Positions 7,674-16,826 of a stretch of 34,921 bases of DNA are shown here, piece after piece (the first letter of the stretch is position 1; every line of letters starts with the position of its first letter). The DNA lies in NCBI GenBank assembly GCA_028708215.1, contig JAQVZL010000012.1:1-34921 (forward strand). Reading direction: 5' to 3'. Source of the DNA: Bacteroidales bacterium (GTDB lineage: Bacteria; Bacteroidota; Bacteroidia; Bacteroidales; UBA932). Position numbers and translations under genes: made by a program. The notes beneath the pieces are model-generated. The model searched no databases. It worked only from the letters and a program-made list of their open reading frames with translations, and was not told the DNA's origin.

Positions 7674-8138
7674 TTAATCTTGTACATCTAAATAAGAGAG
7701 AGTTATAAGATCTACATTTTCACTTAAGTAGTCTATAAGTTCATCTTCTGTGATTTGCTCGTTAGTAGTAGTTAGCGAGTCTATAGAGCTGTAAAAGAAA
7801 TCTACAAAAGTAGATTTTAAAAAGCCCTCTTCTACATATTCAATGTTAGAGCCTATTATGGTAGTAGCAGAACCACTTTTATCTCTTAAAGAGAAATTGC
7901 TATCTGTAGGGAAAATGTGAAATATTGTATATGCAAATAAAAACACAAAAGCGAATAGAGATACTAGCCCTAATTGGGGCTTAGCAACTGTCCAAAAACC
8001 AGTTTTTTGAGTTTGTGCCGAAATTTTATCTGAGATATCTACTCGCACACTATTGAAATAGCCATTAGGAACCTTATATGGGTTCTCTTGTAGGTGCTTC
8101 TTATTAGCAGGCTCTTCTATGTTAAAATTTGTTCTCAT
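7674..8138 (-). CDS. One-TM protein downstream of an ECF sigma factor, possible anti-sigma
   Basis: This 154-aa protein has a cytoplasmic N-terminus with ENPYKVPNGYF at about residues 18-28, a motif common in Bacteroidetes membrane proteins encoded next to ECF sigma factors. One hydrophobic segment follows (LGLVSLFAFVFLFAYTIFHIF, about residues 55-76), then an acidic C-terminal part (EQITEDELIDYLSEN). It lies 30 nt after the sigma factor gene and 13 nt before the small exported protein gene. The topology and position suggest a membrane anti-sigma factor, but no ZAS or FecR-type motif is seen, so the role is inferred. Confidence 0.65.
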   Translation of the reverse strand: MRTNFNIEEPANKKHLQENPYKVPNGYFNSVRVDISDKISAQTQKTGFWTVAKPQLGLVSLFAFVFLFAYTIFHIFPTDSNFSLRDKSGSATTIIGSNIEYVEEGFLKSTFVDFFYSSIDSLTTTNEQITEDELIDYLSENVDLITLSYLDVQD

Positions 8139-8168
8139 ATCTCTTTGACTATCTAAACTTCAAAAGGA

Positions 8169-8711
8169 TTAAATAGATTCTTTTAAAATTTCCTGAATTT
8201 TTTTAAATGCGTGGTGATAGGAGGCTTTTAGAGCTCCAACAGAGGTGTTTAAAATCTCTGAAATCTCTTCATATTTTAGTTCGTCGTAGTAGCGCATATT
8301 AAAAACAGCTCTCTGTTTTGGAGGGAGAGTCATTATTGCTTTACGAAATACTCTTTGGGTATTGTCTCCATCAAACCAAGGGTCTGCCTCTAATTGGTTT
8401 TCTACCTGTTTAGAATAATCACTTAAAGAGAGAAAAGATCTTAGCTTGGAGCGTTTCAAAAAGGTTAAAGATTCGTTGGTGGCAATTCTATATAACCAAG
8501 TAAAGAGCCTGGACTCCTCTCTAAATTTGGGCAGAGCACCCCAGGCCTTTATGAATGTATTTTGCAGAATGTCGTTAGTATCTTCGTGAGAAGTTACAAG
8601 TTTTCTAATGTGCCAATATAATCTTTCACTATGCTTTTCAACAATAAGGTTAAAGGCGTAATTTTCTTTCCCCTTTTCTCTAAACAGTGCTAAGAGATCC
8701 TTATCGTCCAT
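8169..8711 (-). CDS. ECF (sigma-70 family) RNA polymerase sigma factor
   Basis: The 180-aa product has the two-domain ECF layout. Sigma region 2 covers about residues 15-85 (HEDTNDILQNTFIKAWGALPKFREESRLFTWLYRIATNES), including the conserved D-LQ-TF--AW run and the FTWLYRIA region. Region 4 covers about 120-178 (LPPKQRAVFNMRYYDELKYEEISEILNTSVGALKASYHHAFKKI), a helix-turn-helix that should read the -35 element. No region 1 or 3 is present. The ATG lies 12 nt after the transketolase C gene stop, so it is probably read from the transketolase promoter as well. The two downstream genes look like its regulators. Target genes are not known. Confidence 0.93.
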   Translation of the reverse strand: MDDKDLLALFREKGKENYAFNLIVEKHSERLYWHIRKLVTSHEDTNDILQNTFIKAWGALPKFREESRLFTWLYRIATNESLTFLKRSKLRSFLSLSDYSKQVENQLEADPWFDGDNTQRVFRKAIMTLPPKQRAVFNMRYYDELKYEEISEILNTSVGALKASYHHAFKKIQEILKESI

Positions 8712-8723
8712 TAGTTTAATAGA

Positions 8724-9680
8724 TTACTTACGTTTTATAACTTTTTTGGCAGCTTCTATTATGGTTGCCGAGTTTAATTTATACTCTTCCATTAGTTGTG
8801 CAGGAGTACCGCTTTGGCCAAAAATATCGTCTACTGCAACAATCTCTACCGGAGTTGGAACTTCTCTTGCAAGAACACCTGCGATGAGCTCTCCCATACC
8901 TCCTGCTATTAAATGCTCCTCTGCAGTTACTACAGCTTTTGTCTTAGCCGCCGATTCTATGACTGCTTTTACATCTAAGGGTTTAATGGTATGTATGTTT
9001 ATTAGTTCAACAGAGATACCCTCTTTTTCTAAAGAGTCTGCTGCTTCAATAGCTTCCCATACCATATGGCCAGTAGCAAATATAGTAACATCTTTCCCTT
9101 GAGATAATGTTACTGCTTTGCCTATTTCAAAAGGGGCATCTTCTTTTGTAAAGTTAGGAACAGAAGGGCGCCCAAAACGTAGATATACAGGGCCTTCGTG
9201 TTCTGCAATTGCTATTGTTGCAGCTTTTGTTTGGTTGTAGTCGCAAGGGTTTATTACTGTGAAGTTTGGTAACCCTCTCATTAGACTAATATCTTCCATT
9301 GTTTGGTGGGTTGCACCATCTTCTCCAAGGGTAATTCCTGCATGGGATGCACATATTTTTACATTGGTCTCTGAGTAGGCAATTGATTGACGTACTTGGT
9401 CATATACTCTACCTGTAGCAAACTCGGCAAATGTTCCTGCAAACGGGATTTTACCGCTAAGCGCCATACCCGCAGCTGTACACATCATATTTGCCTCGGC
9501 AATACCACATTGAATAAATCTTTCTGGAAACTCTTTTTCAAAGGCATTCATCTTTAGTGAGCCAGTGAGGTCTGCACAAAGGGCAACAACATTCTCATTT
9601 TTTTTCCCTAGTTCTAGAAGCCCGGCACCAAAGCCAGAGCGTGTATCTTTATTTCCACTGTTTTTAAATTTCTCTTTCAT
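8724..9680 (-). CDS. Transketolase, C-terminal subunit
   Basis: This 318-aa protein is the pyrimidine-binding and C-terminal half of a split transketolase (or a close thiamine diphosphate relative such as a DXS-like enzyme). It starts with a short lead and then the core [32 protein letters not shown] at about residues 59-76 contains the catalytic Glu that activates thiamine diphosphate. [16 protein letters not shown] and LRFGRPSVP are further family motifs. The last third ([17 protein letters not shown] onward) is the C-terminal transketolase domain. It follows the N-terminal subunit gene by 34 nt. Together they form the full enzyme, which moves two-carbon units between pentose-phosphate sugars. 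Confidence 0.93.
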   Translation of the reverse strand: MKEKFKNSGNKDTRSGFGAGLLELGKKNENVVALCADLTGSLKMNAFEKEFPERFIQCGIAEANMMCTAAGMALSGKIPFAGTFAEFATGRVYDQVRQSIAYSETNVKICASHAGITLGEDGATHQTMEDISLMRGLPNFTVINPCDYNQTKAATIAIAEHEGPVYLRFGRPSVPNFTKEDAPFEIGKAVTLSQGKDVTIFATGHMVWEAIEAADSLEKEGISVELINIHTIKPLDVKAVIESAAKTKAVVTAEEHLIAGGMGELIAGVLAREVPTPVEIVAVDDIFGQSGTPAQLMEEYKLNSATIIEAAKKVIKRK

Positions 9681-9714
9681 ATCTGTAGTTTGAACGGTCT
9701 AAATATTATTACTT

Positions 9715-10560
9715 TTAAAAGTCGCCTAGAGTCTCTTTGAGTTGAGAAAGGGCATTTTCAGTCTCTTGTGCATTAGGAGCTTTTCCGTGCCAATGGTGTG
9801 TCCCTTGCATAAAATCTACTCCTCGGCCCATATCGGTTTTCATTAGCAGCATTTTAGGTTTCCCATCTCCAGCTAAACTTTTAGCCCACTGTAAAGCCTC
9901 TTTTATTGCATCAATATTGTGCCCATCTACAACCTTACAACTCCAGCCGAAAGCCTCCCATTTAGGTTTTAAGTCTCCAGTATCTAGAACTTCAGTTACG
10001 GGGCCATCTATCTGTTGCCCGTTCCAGTCTGTAATTACAATTAGTCTATCTAGTTTTTTGTGTGCTGCAAAAAGGGCAGCTTCCCAAATTTGTCCCTCGT
10101 TGCTTTCACCATCGCCAATTACTGCATAAACAAAATTATCTTCTTTATTAATTTTTTTAGTTAGAGCTGCTCCACATGCAACAGAGAGCCCTTGGCCTAG
10201 TGAGCCAGTTGCTACATGAACTCCTGGGAGCCCTTTGTCTATAGAGGGGTGCCCTTGGAGCCTAGATCCCATTTTGCGGAATGTTGCAAGCTCTTCAATT
10301 GGGAAGTAACCGCTACGAGCTAAGGTACTATAGTAAGCTGGTGTAAGATGGCCTGCAGATAAAAAGAACATATCTTTATCTTTGCCATCTCTTCTCCACT
10401 CTTTGGGTGAGTGATTCATTTCAGAGAAAAAAAGTGTAGTTAGCACCTCTGTAATACTGAGTGACCCGCCAGGGTGTCCAGACGAAGCCATGTTTACCAT
10501 ACGAATAATATCTCTCCTTATTTGAGAAGAGACCTCTTGTAAATTTGTGTTTTGAGCCAT
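9715..10560 (-). CDS. Transketolase, N-terminal subunit
   Basis: This 281-aa protein is the diphosphate-binding half of a split transketolase. MASSGHPGGSLS at about residues 24-35 and VHVATGSLGQGLSVACGAAL near residue 115 are family motifs. GDGESNEGQIWEA followed by ITDWNGQQ is the GDG...N motif that binds thiamine diphosphate and magnesium. GTHHWHGKAPN near the end carries catalytic-site His residues. The gene has a normal ATG start and a candidate TAnnTTTG promoter upstream, shared in overlapping divergent form with lepA. Two-gene transketolases are common in several anaerobic lineages. The substrate in vivo could be another ketose, but transketolase is the best call. Confidence 0.94.
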   Translation of the reverse strand: MAQNTNLQEVSSQIRRDIIRMVNMASSGHPGGSLSITEVLTTLFFSEMNHSPKEWRRDGKDKDMFFLSAGHLTPAYYSTLARSGYFPIEELATFRKMGSRLQGHPSIDKGLPGVHVATGSLGQGLSVACGAALTKKINKEDNFVYAVIGDGESNEGQIWEAALFAAHKKLDRLIVITDWNGQQIDGPVTEVLDTGDLKPKWEAFGWSCKVVDGHNIDAIKEALQWAKSLAGDGKPKMLLMKTDMGRGVDFMQGTHHWHGKAPNAQETENALSQLKETLGDF

Positions 10561-10625
10561 TATTTTTTTGATATTTATTACTGAATTAGACTTTAAAATT
10601 AATAAATGATACTCTACTATTTTTA

Positions 10626-10633
10626 CAAAGATA
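10626..10633 (-). promoter_or_regulatory. Candidate -7 box of the transketolase operon
   Basis: The minus strand reads TATCTTTG, a perfect TAnnTTTG. It lies about 65 nt upstream of the transketolase N start. No clear -33 TTTG is seen. The lepA promoter faces away from it about 30 bp further on. Confidence 0.45.
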
Positions 10634-10663
10634 ACATCAAACTTATAATTTTAGAATTATTTT

Positions 10664-10671
10664 TATCTTTG
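10664..10671 (+). promoter_or_regulatory. Candidate -7 box of lepA
   Basis: TATCTTTG is a perfect TAnnTTTG box 28 nt upstream of the lepA ATG at 10700, giving a leader of about 24 nt. The -33 region is not convincing. Confidence 0.5.
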
Positions 10672-10699
10672 CAACAATGATTAATCCCAAAATTGTAAA

Positions 10700-12487
10700 A
10701 TGAAGCAGATTAGAAACTTTTGTATTATAGCCCATATAGATCACGGAAAGAGCACTCTTGCCGATAGGTTGTTGGAAGTTACTCACACTATGGTATCTAA
10801 AGCTACCGATAAACAGGTACTTGATTCCATGGATTTAGAGAAGGAGAAGGGCATTACAATAAAAAGTCATGCTGTTCAAATGGATTATGTTTACAAAGGA
10901 GATAAATATATTCTTAATTTAATTGATACTCCTGGTCACGTAGACTTTTCTTATGAAGTATCGCGTGCTATTGCCTCTTGCGAAGGAGCGCTTCTAGTTG
11001 TAGATGCATCTCAAGGAATTCAGGCACAAACTATATCTAATCTTTACTTAGCAATTGAACAAGACCTAGAAATTATTCCCGTTCTTAATAAGATTGATAT
11101 GGAAAGTGCTATGGTAGAGACTGTAAAAGATCAAATAATTGAGCTTATAGGGTGTAAAGATGAAGAGATTTTGCTTGCTAGTGCAAAAACAGGAATAGGT
11201 ATTGAAGAGATACTAGAAGCTATAGTAGAGAGAGTGCCTTCTCCCACTGGAGACGAGGAGGCTCCCTTACAAGCACTTATTTTTGACTCTGTATTTAACT
11301 CTTTTAGAGGAATTATGGCCTATTTTAAAGTTCAAAATGGTGTAATACGTAAAGGAGACAAAGTTAAATTCTTTAATACTGGGAAAGAGTATGAGGCAGA
11401 CGAGGTAGGAAAACTTCGTTTGAAAATGGTACCTACAGGCGAGGTGCGTACTGGAGATGTGGGCTATATTATTTCTGGAATTAAAACAGCAAGCGAAGTA
11501 AAAGTAGGAGATACCATAACCCATAGAGATAGGCCTTGTGAAAAATCTATTGAAGGTTTTGAAGAGGTAAAACCCATGGTTTTTGCAGGGTTATATCCAG
11601 TAGAGGCAGACAACTATGAAGATCTTCGTAACTCTTTAGAGAAGTTACAGCTAAACGATGCCTCTTTGGTATTTGAACCTGAATCTTCTTTAGCGTTGGG
11701 CTTTGGATTTCGTTGTGGCTTCTTGGGGCTACTCCATATGGAAATTGTACAGGAGAGATTGTATCGTGAGTTTGACGTAGATGTTATTACAACTGTTCCT
11801 AACGTCTCTTATAAGGTTCATACAACTCAAGGAGAGACTTTAGATGTTCATAACCCCTCTGGGCTCCCAGCACTCACACTTATAGACTACATAGAGGAGC
11901 CTTATATAAGAGCTCAAATTATTTCAAAATCTGAGTATTTTGGAGTTATTATGAAGTTATGTATGGACAAGCGCGGAACTTTAGTAAATCAAAACTTTCT
12001 TACTAGCGAGAGAGTAGAGCTCAGTTACGATATGCCTCTTGCAGAGATTGTATTTGATTTTTATGATAAACTTAAGTCTGTCTCTAGAGGCTACGCCTCG
12101 TTTGATTACCATGTAACAGGCTATAGAGAGTCTGTATTAGTTAAGTTAGATATTCTTCTTAACGGAGAGCAGGTAGATGCACTCTCTAGTCTTATTCACC
12201 GAGACCACGCCTATGATTTTGGCCGCCGTATGTGTGAAAAGCTAAAAGAGCTAATCCCTCGCCAGCAGTTTGATATTGCTATTCAAGCAGCAATAGGAGC
12301 AAAAATTATTGCACGTGAAACAGTTAAAGCAGTACGTAAAGATGTTACAGCTAAATGTTACGGAGGCGATATCTCACGTAAACGTAAGCTTTTAGATAAA
12401 CAGAAAAAGGGGAAAAAGCGTATGCGCCAAGTAGGTAACGTAGAGGTTCCCCAGAGTGCTTTTATGGCTGTACTCAAACTTGATTAA
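10700..12487 (+). CDS. lepA: Elongation factor 4 (LepA), back-translocase GTPase
   Basis: The 595-aa length and motifs match LepA/EF4, a ribosome-bound GTPase linked to back-translocation and 30S assembly. G1 is AHIDHGKST (about residues 11-19), G2 KGITIKS, G3 DTPGHVDF with the catalytic His kept, and G4 NKID. The LepA-specific C-terminal domain is present near the end ([26 protein letters not shown] and [25 protein letters not shown]). All GTPase residues are normal, in contrast to the EF-G2-like protein in this window. A strong palindromic terminator follows 22 nt after the stop. Confidence 0.98.
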   Translation: MKQIRNFCIIAHIDHGKSTLADRLLEVTHTMVSKATDKQVLDSMDLEKEKGITIKSHAVQMDYVYKGDKYILNLIDTPGHVDFSYEVSRAIASCEGALLVVDASQGIQAQTISNLYLAIEQDLEIIPVLNKIDMESAMVETVKDQIIELIGCKDEEILLASAKTGIGIEEILEAIVERVPSPTGDEEAPLQALIFDSVFNSFRGIMAYFKVQNGVIRKGDKVKFFNTGKEYEADEVGKLRLKMVPTGEVRTGDVGYIISGIKTASEVKVGDTITHRDRPCEKSIEGFEEVKPMVFAGLYPVEADNYEDLRNSLEKLQLNDASLVFEPESSLALGFGFRCGFLGLLHMEIVQERLYREFDVDVITTVPNVSYKVHTTQGETLDVHNPSGLPALTLIDYIEEPYIRAQIISKSEYFGVIMKLCMDKRGTLVNQNFLTSERVELSYDMPLAEIVFDFYDKLKSVSRGYASFDYHVTGYRESVLVKLDILLNGEQVDALSSLIHRDHAYDFGRRMCEKLKELIPRQQFDIAIQAAIGAKIIARETVKAVRKDVTAKCYGGDISRKRKLLDKQKKGKKRMRQVGNVEVPQSAFMAVLKLD

Positions 12488-12508
12488 TACGTTTTTATTA
12501 TCTAATAT

Positions 12509-12544
12509 AAAAAAAAGGAGTCAAAATTTTGACTCCTTTTTTTA
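12509..12544. terminator. Bidirectional palindromic terminator
   Basis: A perfect 34-bp palindrome (12510-12543) with core GGAGTCAAAATTTTGACTCC is flanked by A- and T-runs on both sides. It lies between the convergent lepA and lipoprotein genes and can end transcription from both. Confidence 0.9.
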
Positions 12545-12573
12545 TTAAAATATCTTTATTTACGTACTAAAGA

Positions 12574-14226
12574 TTACTCTCTGAACTTTGCAAATTCAAT
12601 ATCGTTTTCTGAGCGAGCTTTTAGTTCTGGGTCTGCATAAACTCCCTGCAACTGTTTTGCTACTTCGCTCATTCTTCCTTGGCGAGCTGCAATAATTGCT
12701 CTCATATAAGAAGCGCGAGGGCACTCATGCTTAAGCACTTTAGATGCCTTGTCTAGCTGGTTAGTAAGAATGTAAGCAAGTGCTTCATTCCCTTTTCCAG
12801 AGCCAACAAGCTTAGTAGAAGCAATTTTGTAATTACCATTTAGGATATCTATAATTGCAGAATTGTATTCAGCCTCTTTTAATGAAGATTTTGCAAACAT
12901 TTGAGAAGCAGTTGGGTAATTCTCTTCGTGAAGAGCTACAACACCAGCATTATTATAGTAGTATGGGCAATTTTTGTCTTTAACTTTAGAAAGAGCGGTT
13001 TTGGCTTCACCTAGGTTTTTTTCTCCAAGAGCTACTGCTGCAAGGTTTAGGTAACCACGGTCACTCTCAAATTTGTCACCAGCTTTTTTGTAAAGCATAG
13101 CTTTTGTTTCATAATCTTCTACTAGAGTAGCAGTATAAAGAAGAGCTTCCTCGTCCATTATCTCTACATTTGAAGATATAAGAGCAACAAGCTCTTTGTC
13201 ATTATAGTTAGTGTAATCTACATTGGCTATCATTCTTGCTCTTCTGAGTTCAGGAAGAATTTTGTCTGCCAAAGTTTTGAATACCATAGACATGTTTTTA
13301 ATCTCTCTTTCGCGAACAGCAGGGTCGCTGTACATAGAAAGAACGCGTAAGATTAACTCCTTATCTTGAATGTTAGATGCTGCTACTAATTCTTGGAATC
13401 CTTCCCAATCTTCTGCAATAGTCTTAACATTAATTGGAGCCTCTACAGGAACGTCTTTGGTTATTTTGTCAAATGCACTCTTAGCTGTCTCTCCACGTTT
13501 GCTAGAAAGTTTAGAGTTAAGAGTTGTAGGGCCATCTGGAGAAGCATAAGCTACAATATCTGTGCTTTTAACTTGACGGCGCTCATCTTTTTCAATTTGT
13601 GCAAGGAACTCTTGGAACTCTTTAATCTCAGATTTTGTAAGCTCTTTACGGCGAACTACTGGGCTGTTTATAGTATAAAGAATTTGAGTCTCTTTTTGCT
13701 CTTGTATCACTTTCTTATAATTATTTGGAGCAATAGCTGTTACGCCACTAGTGCCAACTAGCTTATAAGTTATGTTAGCCCCATCTGCTAATTTATAAGG
13801 AGCAGGGAAATCATACTTTTTAAGTTTGTTCCATACTGCAACTCTAAGTTCTAAATGAGATTTTTCCATTCCTGGCTTATAAGCAAACTTTACAGTGTTG
13901 CTAGCACTTCCGCCAGAAAGGTAGATAGGTTTGTAGTTGTCTGTGATTTTTTCTCCTTGAAGTTTAAATGTTGGAGCAGCTACCTCGCCTCCTTGATATA
14001 CAAGTACAGGGATAACTTCTAAAACAGCTTTAGGGTGGAAATAGCCCTCAGGAAAGTTCATTGTGTAAGTTGCAGTTATTTCATCTGCAACTACTTCAAG
14101 AATTTGTGGCACGCTTTCAACTGTTACCAGTTGAGCATCTTTTGCCATTTTTGAGGGGTTGCTGCAAGATGCTATTGAAATTCCAATAATAGCAACTGCT
14201 AAAACTTTTAACAGGTTTTTTTTCAT
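12574..14226 (-). CDS. Outer-membrane lipoprotein with OmpA-like and TPR-like regions
   Basis: This 550-aa protein has a lipoprotein signal ending in the lipobox IGISIASC (Cys at about residue 22). The first part (30-180) is beta-rich with no family I recognise. At about residues 215-260, VAYASPDGPTTLNSKLSSKRGETA resembles the OmpA C-terminal peptidoglycan-binding domain, where YASP-G...N..LS..RA is the core. The last 170 residues are helical and look like tetratricopeptide repeats (YYYNNAGVVALHEENYPTASQMF, then similar units). It probably joins the outer membrane, peptidoglycan and protein partners. It stands alone, convergent with lepA. Exact function is not known. Confidence 0.75.
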   Translation of the reverse strand: MKKNLLKVLAVAIIGISIASCSNPSKMAKDAQLVTVESVPQILEVVADEITATYTMNFPEGYFHPKAVLEVIPVLVYQGGEVAAPTFKLQGEKITDNYKPIYLSGGSASNTVKFAYKPGMEKSHLELRVAVWNKLKKYDFPAPYKLADGANITYKLVGTSGVTAIAPNNYKKVIQEQKETQILYTINSPVVRRKELTKSEIKEFQEFLAQIEKDERRQVKSTDIVAYASPDGPTTLNSKLSSKRGETAKSAFDKITKDVPVEAPINVKTIAEDWEGFQELVAASNIQDKELILRVLSMYSDPAVREREIKNMSMVFKTLADKILPELRRARMIANVDYTNYNDKELVALISSNVEIMDEEALLYTATLVEDYETKAMLYKKAGDKFESDRGYLNLAAVALGEKNLGEAKTALSKVKDKNCPYYYNNAGVVALHEENYPTASQMFAKSSLKEAEYNSAIIDILNGNYKIASTKLVGSGKGNEALAYILTNQLDKASKVLKHECPRASYMRAIIAARQGRMSEVAKQLQGVYADPELKARSENDIEFAKFRE

Positions 14227-14275
14227 TCTAAGTATATTTAGTTGTTTATCATTAATTGTAAATGGCCTATTGGTG

Positions 14276-14283
14276 CAAATATA
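14276..14283 (-). promoter_or_regulatory. Candidate -7 box of the OmpA/TPR lipoprotein gene
   Basis: The minus strand reads TATATTTG, a perfect TAnnTTTG, about 50 nt before the ATG at 14226. The -33 box is weak. Confidence 0.45.
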
Positions 14284-14316
14284 TAAAAAAAAATAAAACT
14301 ATTTTACACAATTCCT

Positions 14317-15066
14317 TTATATAATCTCTTTAGCTCTTAAATTTTCAATATCTTGAGGAGTATCTATGGAATAAGAGTCAAATAGAGTTCTGTTTGTGGC
14401 TATTTTAATACCACTCTCAAGCCAGCGAAGCTGTTCTAAACTCTCTGCTTTTTCAAGAGGAGACGGAGCTAATTCTGCAATTTCTAAGAGAGTTTCTCGC
14501 TTGTAACCATATAGGCCTATGTGCTTATAGTATTGGTGATTACTTAACCACTCCTTAGATGGGATATCTCTTATATATGGGATAGGAGAGCGGCTAAAAT
14601 AGAGAGCTTGCCCATTTGTCCCTAAAACTACCTTTGGTATATCTTTAGAAAAAAGCTCGCTAGAATCTGTTATTTCTTTAACTAAAGTAGCAATTTCTGT
14701 TTGTGGGTTATTAAAACATTCAATTAGCTCTTTTAATTGTTCTGGTTTTATAAAAGGCTCGTCGCCTTGAATATTTATTACATATTTGCAGTGGACTCCT
14801 CTTAGCTTTTCAATTTGGGTCATAGCTTCTAGTACTCTACTTGTACCATTGAGGTGGGAACTTAATGTCATTATTGCTCTTCCGCCAAACTCTTCTACGG
14901 TTTTGAAAATTTGGCTGTTGTCTGTTGCAACATATACATTTTCAAAAGCTTTGCTGCTTTGTTCGTACACTCTCTCTATCATTGTTTTTCCCGAAATCAT
15001 TGCGAGAGGTTTGCCAGGGAATCTGGTAGAAGCATACCTTGCAGGGATAATGGCTAAAAATTTCAT
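14317..15066 (-). CDS. kdsB: 3-deoxy-manno-octulosonate cytidylyltransferase
   Basis: KdsB activates the sugar Kdo with CTP to give CMP-Kdo, used to build the inner core of LPS in the cytoplasm. The 249-aa product starts FLAIIPARYASTRFPGKPLA, the nucleotide-binding signature. VYVATDN (about residues 43-50), INIQGDEPF (about 98-106) with the metal-binding Asp, and YFSRSPIPYIR (about 150-160) are all KdsB motifs, as is KHIGLYGYKRETL. Length is normal for the family. The gene is divergent from the sigma-54 activator, with overlapping promoters. It fits with lptE nearby, both serving LPS. Confidence 0.97.
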   Translation of the reverse strand: MKFLAIIPARYASTRFPGKPLAMISGKTMIERVYEQSSKAFENVYVATDNSQIFKTVEEFGGRAIMTLSSHLNGTSRVLEAMTQIEKLRGVHCKYVINIQGDEPFIKPEQLKELIECFNNPQTEIATLVKEITDSSELFSKDIPKVVLGTNGQALYFSRSPIPYIRDIPSKEWLSNHQYYKHIGLYGYKRETLLEIAELAPSPLEKAESLEQLRWLESGIKIATNRTLFDSYSIDTPQDIENLRAKEII

Positions 15067-15087
15067 ATTATTAAATGTTTAATTTTT

Positions 15088-15095
15088 CAAAGGTA
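15088..15095 (-). promoter_or_regulatory. Candidate -7 box of kdsB
   Basis: The minus strand reads TACCTTTG, a perfect TAnnTTTG, about 22 nt before the kdsB ATG at 15066. No good -33 box is visible. Confidence 0.5.
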
Positions 15096-15106
15096 TAAAT
15101 TTTATC

Positions 15107-15114
15107 TATTTTTG
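15107..15114 (+). promoter_or_regulatory. Candidate -7 box of the sigma-54 activator operon
   Basis: TATTTTTG is a perfect TAnnTTTG box that ends 6 nt before the ATG at 15121. If used, the mRNA would be leaderless or nearly so. Confidence 0.4.
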
Positions 15115-15120
15115 TGTGTT

Positions 15121-16308
15121 ATGAATTTGAGATCTATTAAGCAGAGATTTGATATTATTGGAGACAACCCTGTCTTAGATAGGGCTTTGACAGTTGCTGT
15201 GCAAGTTGCCAAGACAGACCTCTCTGTGCTTATAACAGGGGAAAGCGGTGTTGGTAAAGAGGTTATCCCTCAGATAATTCATGTTAATAGCCATAGAAAA
15301 CATAACCATTATATAGCTGTAAACTGCGGAGCCATTCCAGAGGGAACAATAGATTCAGAGCTTTTTGGCCATGAAAAAGGCTCTTTTACTGGGGCATTAG
15401 AGACTCGGAAAGGTTATTTTGAAGTAGCAGATGGTGGAACTCTTTTTCTTGACGAGGTTGCAGAACTTCCTCTCTCTACACAGGTAAGACTTTTAAGGGT
15501 AATTCAATCTGGAGAATTTATTAAGGTTGGCTCTTCTAAGGTCCAAAAAACAGATGTGAGAGTTATTGCAGCAACTAATGTAAATCTCACAAGAGCTATA
15601 ACCCTTGGCAGGTTTAGAGAAGACCTTTTCTATCGTTTAAACACAGTTCCTATTCTTGTGCCTCCTTTAAGAGAGCGCCCGGGCGATATTCACCTGCTAT
15701 TTAAAAAGTTTGCGTTGGACTTTGCAGATAAATACAAAATGCCCGCAATAAGGTTAACTCCAGAAGCTGTTACTCTATTGGAGAGTTTCCGCTGGCCAGG
15801 TAATGTTAGGCAGTTAAAGAGTATTGCCGAGCAAATCTCGGTAATTGAACACATTAGAGTAATAGATCAAGATCTTTTAAAAAAATATTTACCAGAAGAG
15901 CCCTCAAGCCGCCTTCCTGCTATAACAGAAGCGCATGGAGCAGACTATTTAACAGATAGGGATATTATCTTTAAGGTATTATACCAGCTAAGACAAGATG
16001 TAGAAGAGCTTAAGCAAAAGTTAAATAGAGAGTCTATATCTGGGCCGTCAAGAATTACTTCTAGAAAAGAGCTTGAAAGTAATGTAGAAGAGACCTCTGT
16101 AGTTGATTATGATACAGATGCAGAGGAGGTAGAAAGTGAGTCTAAAGAAGCAAATGAGGTTTCTTTATCTTTGCAAAAGGTAAGTGAAGAGCTAATAAAA
16201 AAAGCTTTAGAAAAACATAATGGTAAAAGAAAACCAGCTTCTATTGAGTTAGGAATTTCTGAAAGAACACTCTATAGAAAAATAAAAGAGTTAAATTTAG
16301 ACTTATGA
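15121..16308 (+). CDS. Sigma-54 interaction-domain transcriptional regulator without receiver domain
   Basis: The 395-aa product begins directly with an AAA+ sigma-54 activator domain. Walker A is GESGVGKE (about residues 38-45), the sigma-54 contact loop is GSFTGA (a usual variant of GAFTGA), and Walker B is GGTLFLDE. The arginine-finger region is FREDLFYRL, followed by PLRERPGDIHLL and WPGNVRQL. An acidic linker comes next (residues about 300-350), then a Fis-type HTH at the C-terminus (SIELGISERTLYRKIKELNL). No receiver, GAF or PAS domain is present. The ATG at 15121 is preferred to the TTG at 15112. Its stop overlaps the lptE ATG (ATGA). Confidence 0.93.
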   Translation: MNLRSIKQRFDIIGDNPVLDRALTVAVQVAKTDLSVLITGESGVGKEVIPQIIHVNSHRKHNHYIAVNCGAIPEGTIDSELFGHEKGSFTGALETRKGYFEVADGGTLFLDEVAELPLSTQVRLLRVIQSGEFIKVGSSKVQKTDVRVIAATNVNLTRAITLGRFREDLFYRLNTVPILVPPLRERPGDIHLLFKKFALDFADKYKMPAIRLTPEAVTLLESFRWPGNVRQLKSIAEQISVIEHIRVIDQDLLKKYLPEEPSSRLPAITEAHGADYLTDRDIIFKVLYQLRQDVEELKQKLNRESISGPSRITSRKELESNVEETSVVDYDTDAEEVESESKEANEVSLSLQKVSEELIKKALEKHNGKRKPASIELGISERTLYRKIKELNLDL

Positions 16309-16823
16309 GAAGAGTAGTAAGCGTTATTATTTCAATTTTTATGTTTGTTTCTGGGGCTTTCTTAGTTGCAAGTTGTGGGATATACTCTTTTTCGGGAACC
16401 TCTATTCAGCCAGATGTTACCTCTATAACTGTTTATAATATTGAGAATAGGGCTATGAGAATAAACCCCTCTTTGAGCAATAGTATAACAGAGGGGCTAA
16501 AAGATAAATATAGAAGACTCACAAAGCTTAACTCCATGAACGAAGGGGGAGACCTTATTGTGGAAGGCCATATAACTAGTTACGAGACAGCGTCAATTGC
16601 TGTTACAGCGCAAGAAGTGGCTGCACAAAACAGGTTAAGTGTTACAGTGAAAATTATTTTTACAAATAATAAATACCCCCAAGATAATTTTGAAAAAAGT
16701 TATGTAGCTTTTGAAGATTACCCCTCTACCTCTTCTTTAGATGCTGTGGAATCTAGACTTGTAGAGAGTATTATAGAGAAATTAACAGAACAGATTTTTA
16801 ACGATACTGTTGCAAATTGGTAA
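16305..16823 (+). CDS. lptE: LptE-like LPS assembly lipoprotein
   Basis: This 172-aa protein has a signal peptide with lipobox FLVASC (Cys at about residue 24) and continues GIYSFSGTSI, the opening typical of Bacteroidetes LptE. The body (ITVYNIENRAMRINPSLSNSITEGLKDKYRR...DLIVEGHITSYE...) fits the LptE fold. LptE plugs the LptD barrel in the outer membrane and helps insert LPS. It overlaps the sigma-54 activator by 4 nt and is 3 nt before the TPR gene. LptD is not in the window. The call rests on the lipobox, the GIYSFSG motif and this conserved gene order. Confidence 0.85.
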   Translation: MRRVVSVIISIFMFVSGAFLVASCGIYSFSGTSIQPDVTSITVYNIENRAMRINPSLSNSITEGLKDKYRRLTKLNSMNEGGDLIVEGHITSYETASIAVTAQEVAAQNRLSVTVKIIFTNNKYPQDNFEKSYVAFEDYPSTSSLDAVESRLVESIIEKLTEQIFNDTVANW

Positions 16824-16826
16824 ACT

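Noticed and set aside
13393-13761. 122-aa plus-strand ORF inside the lipoprotein gene
   Set aside because: It is an antisense shadow of a well-supported gene with signal peptide and domains; composition is Cys/Phe/Asn-rich and no start signal is seen.
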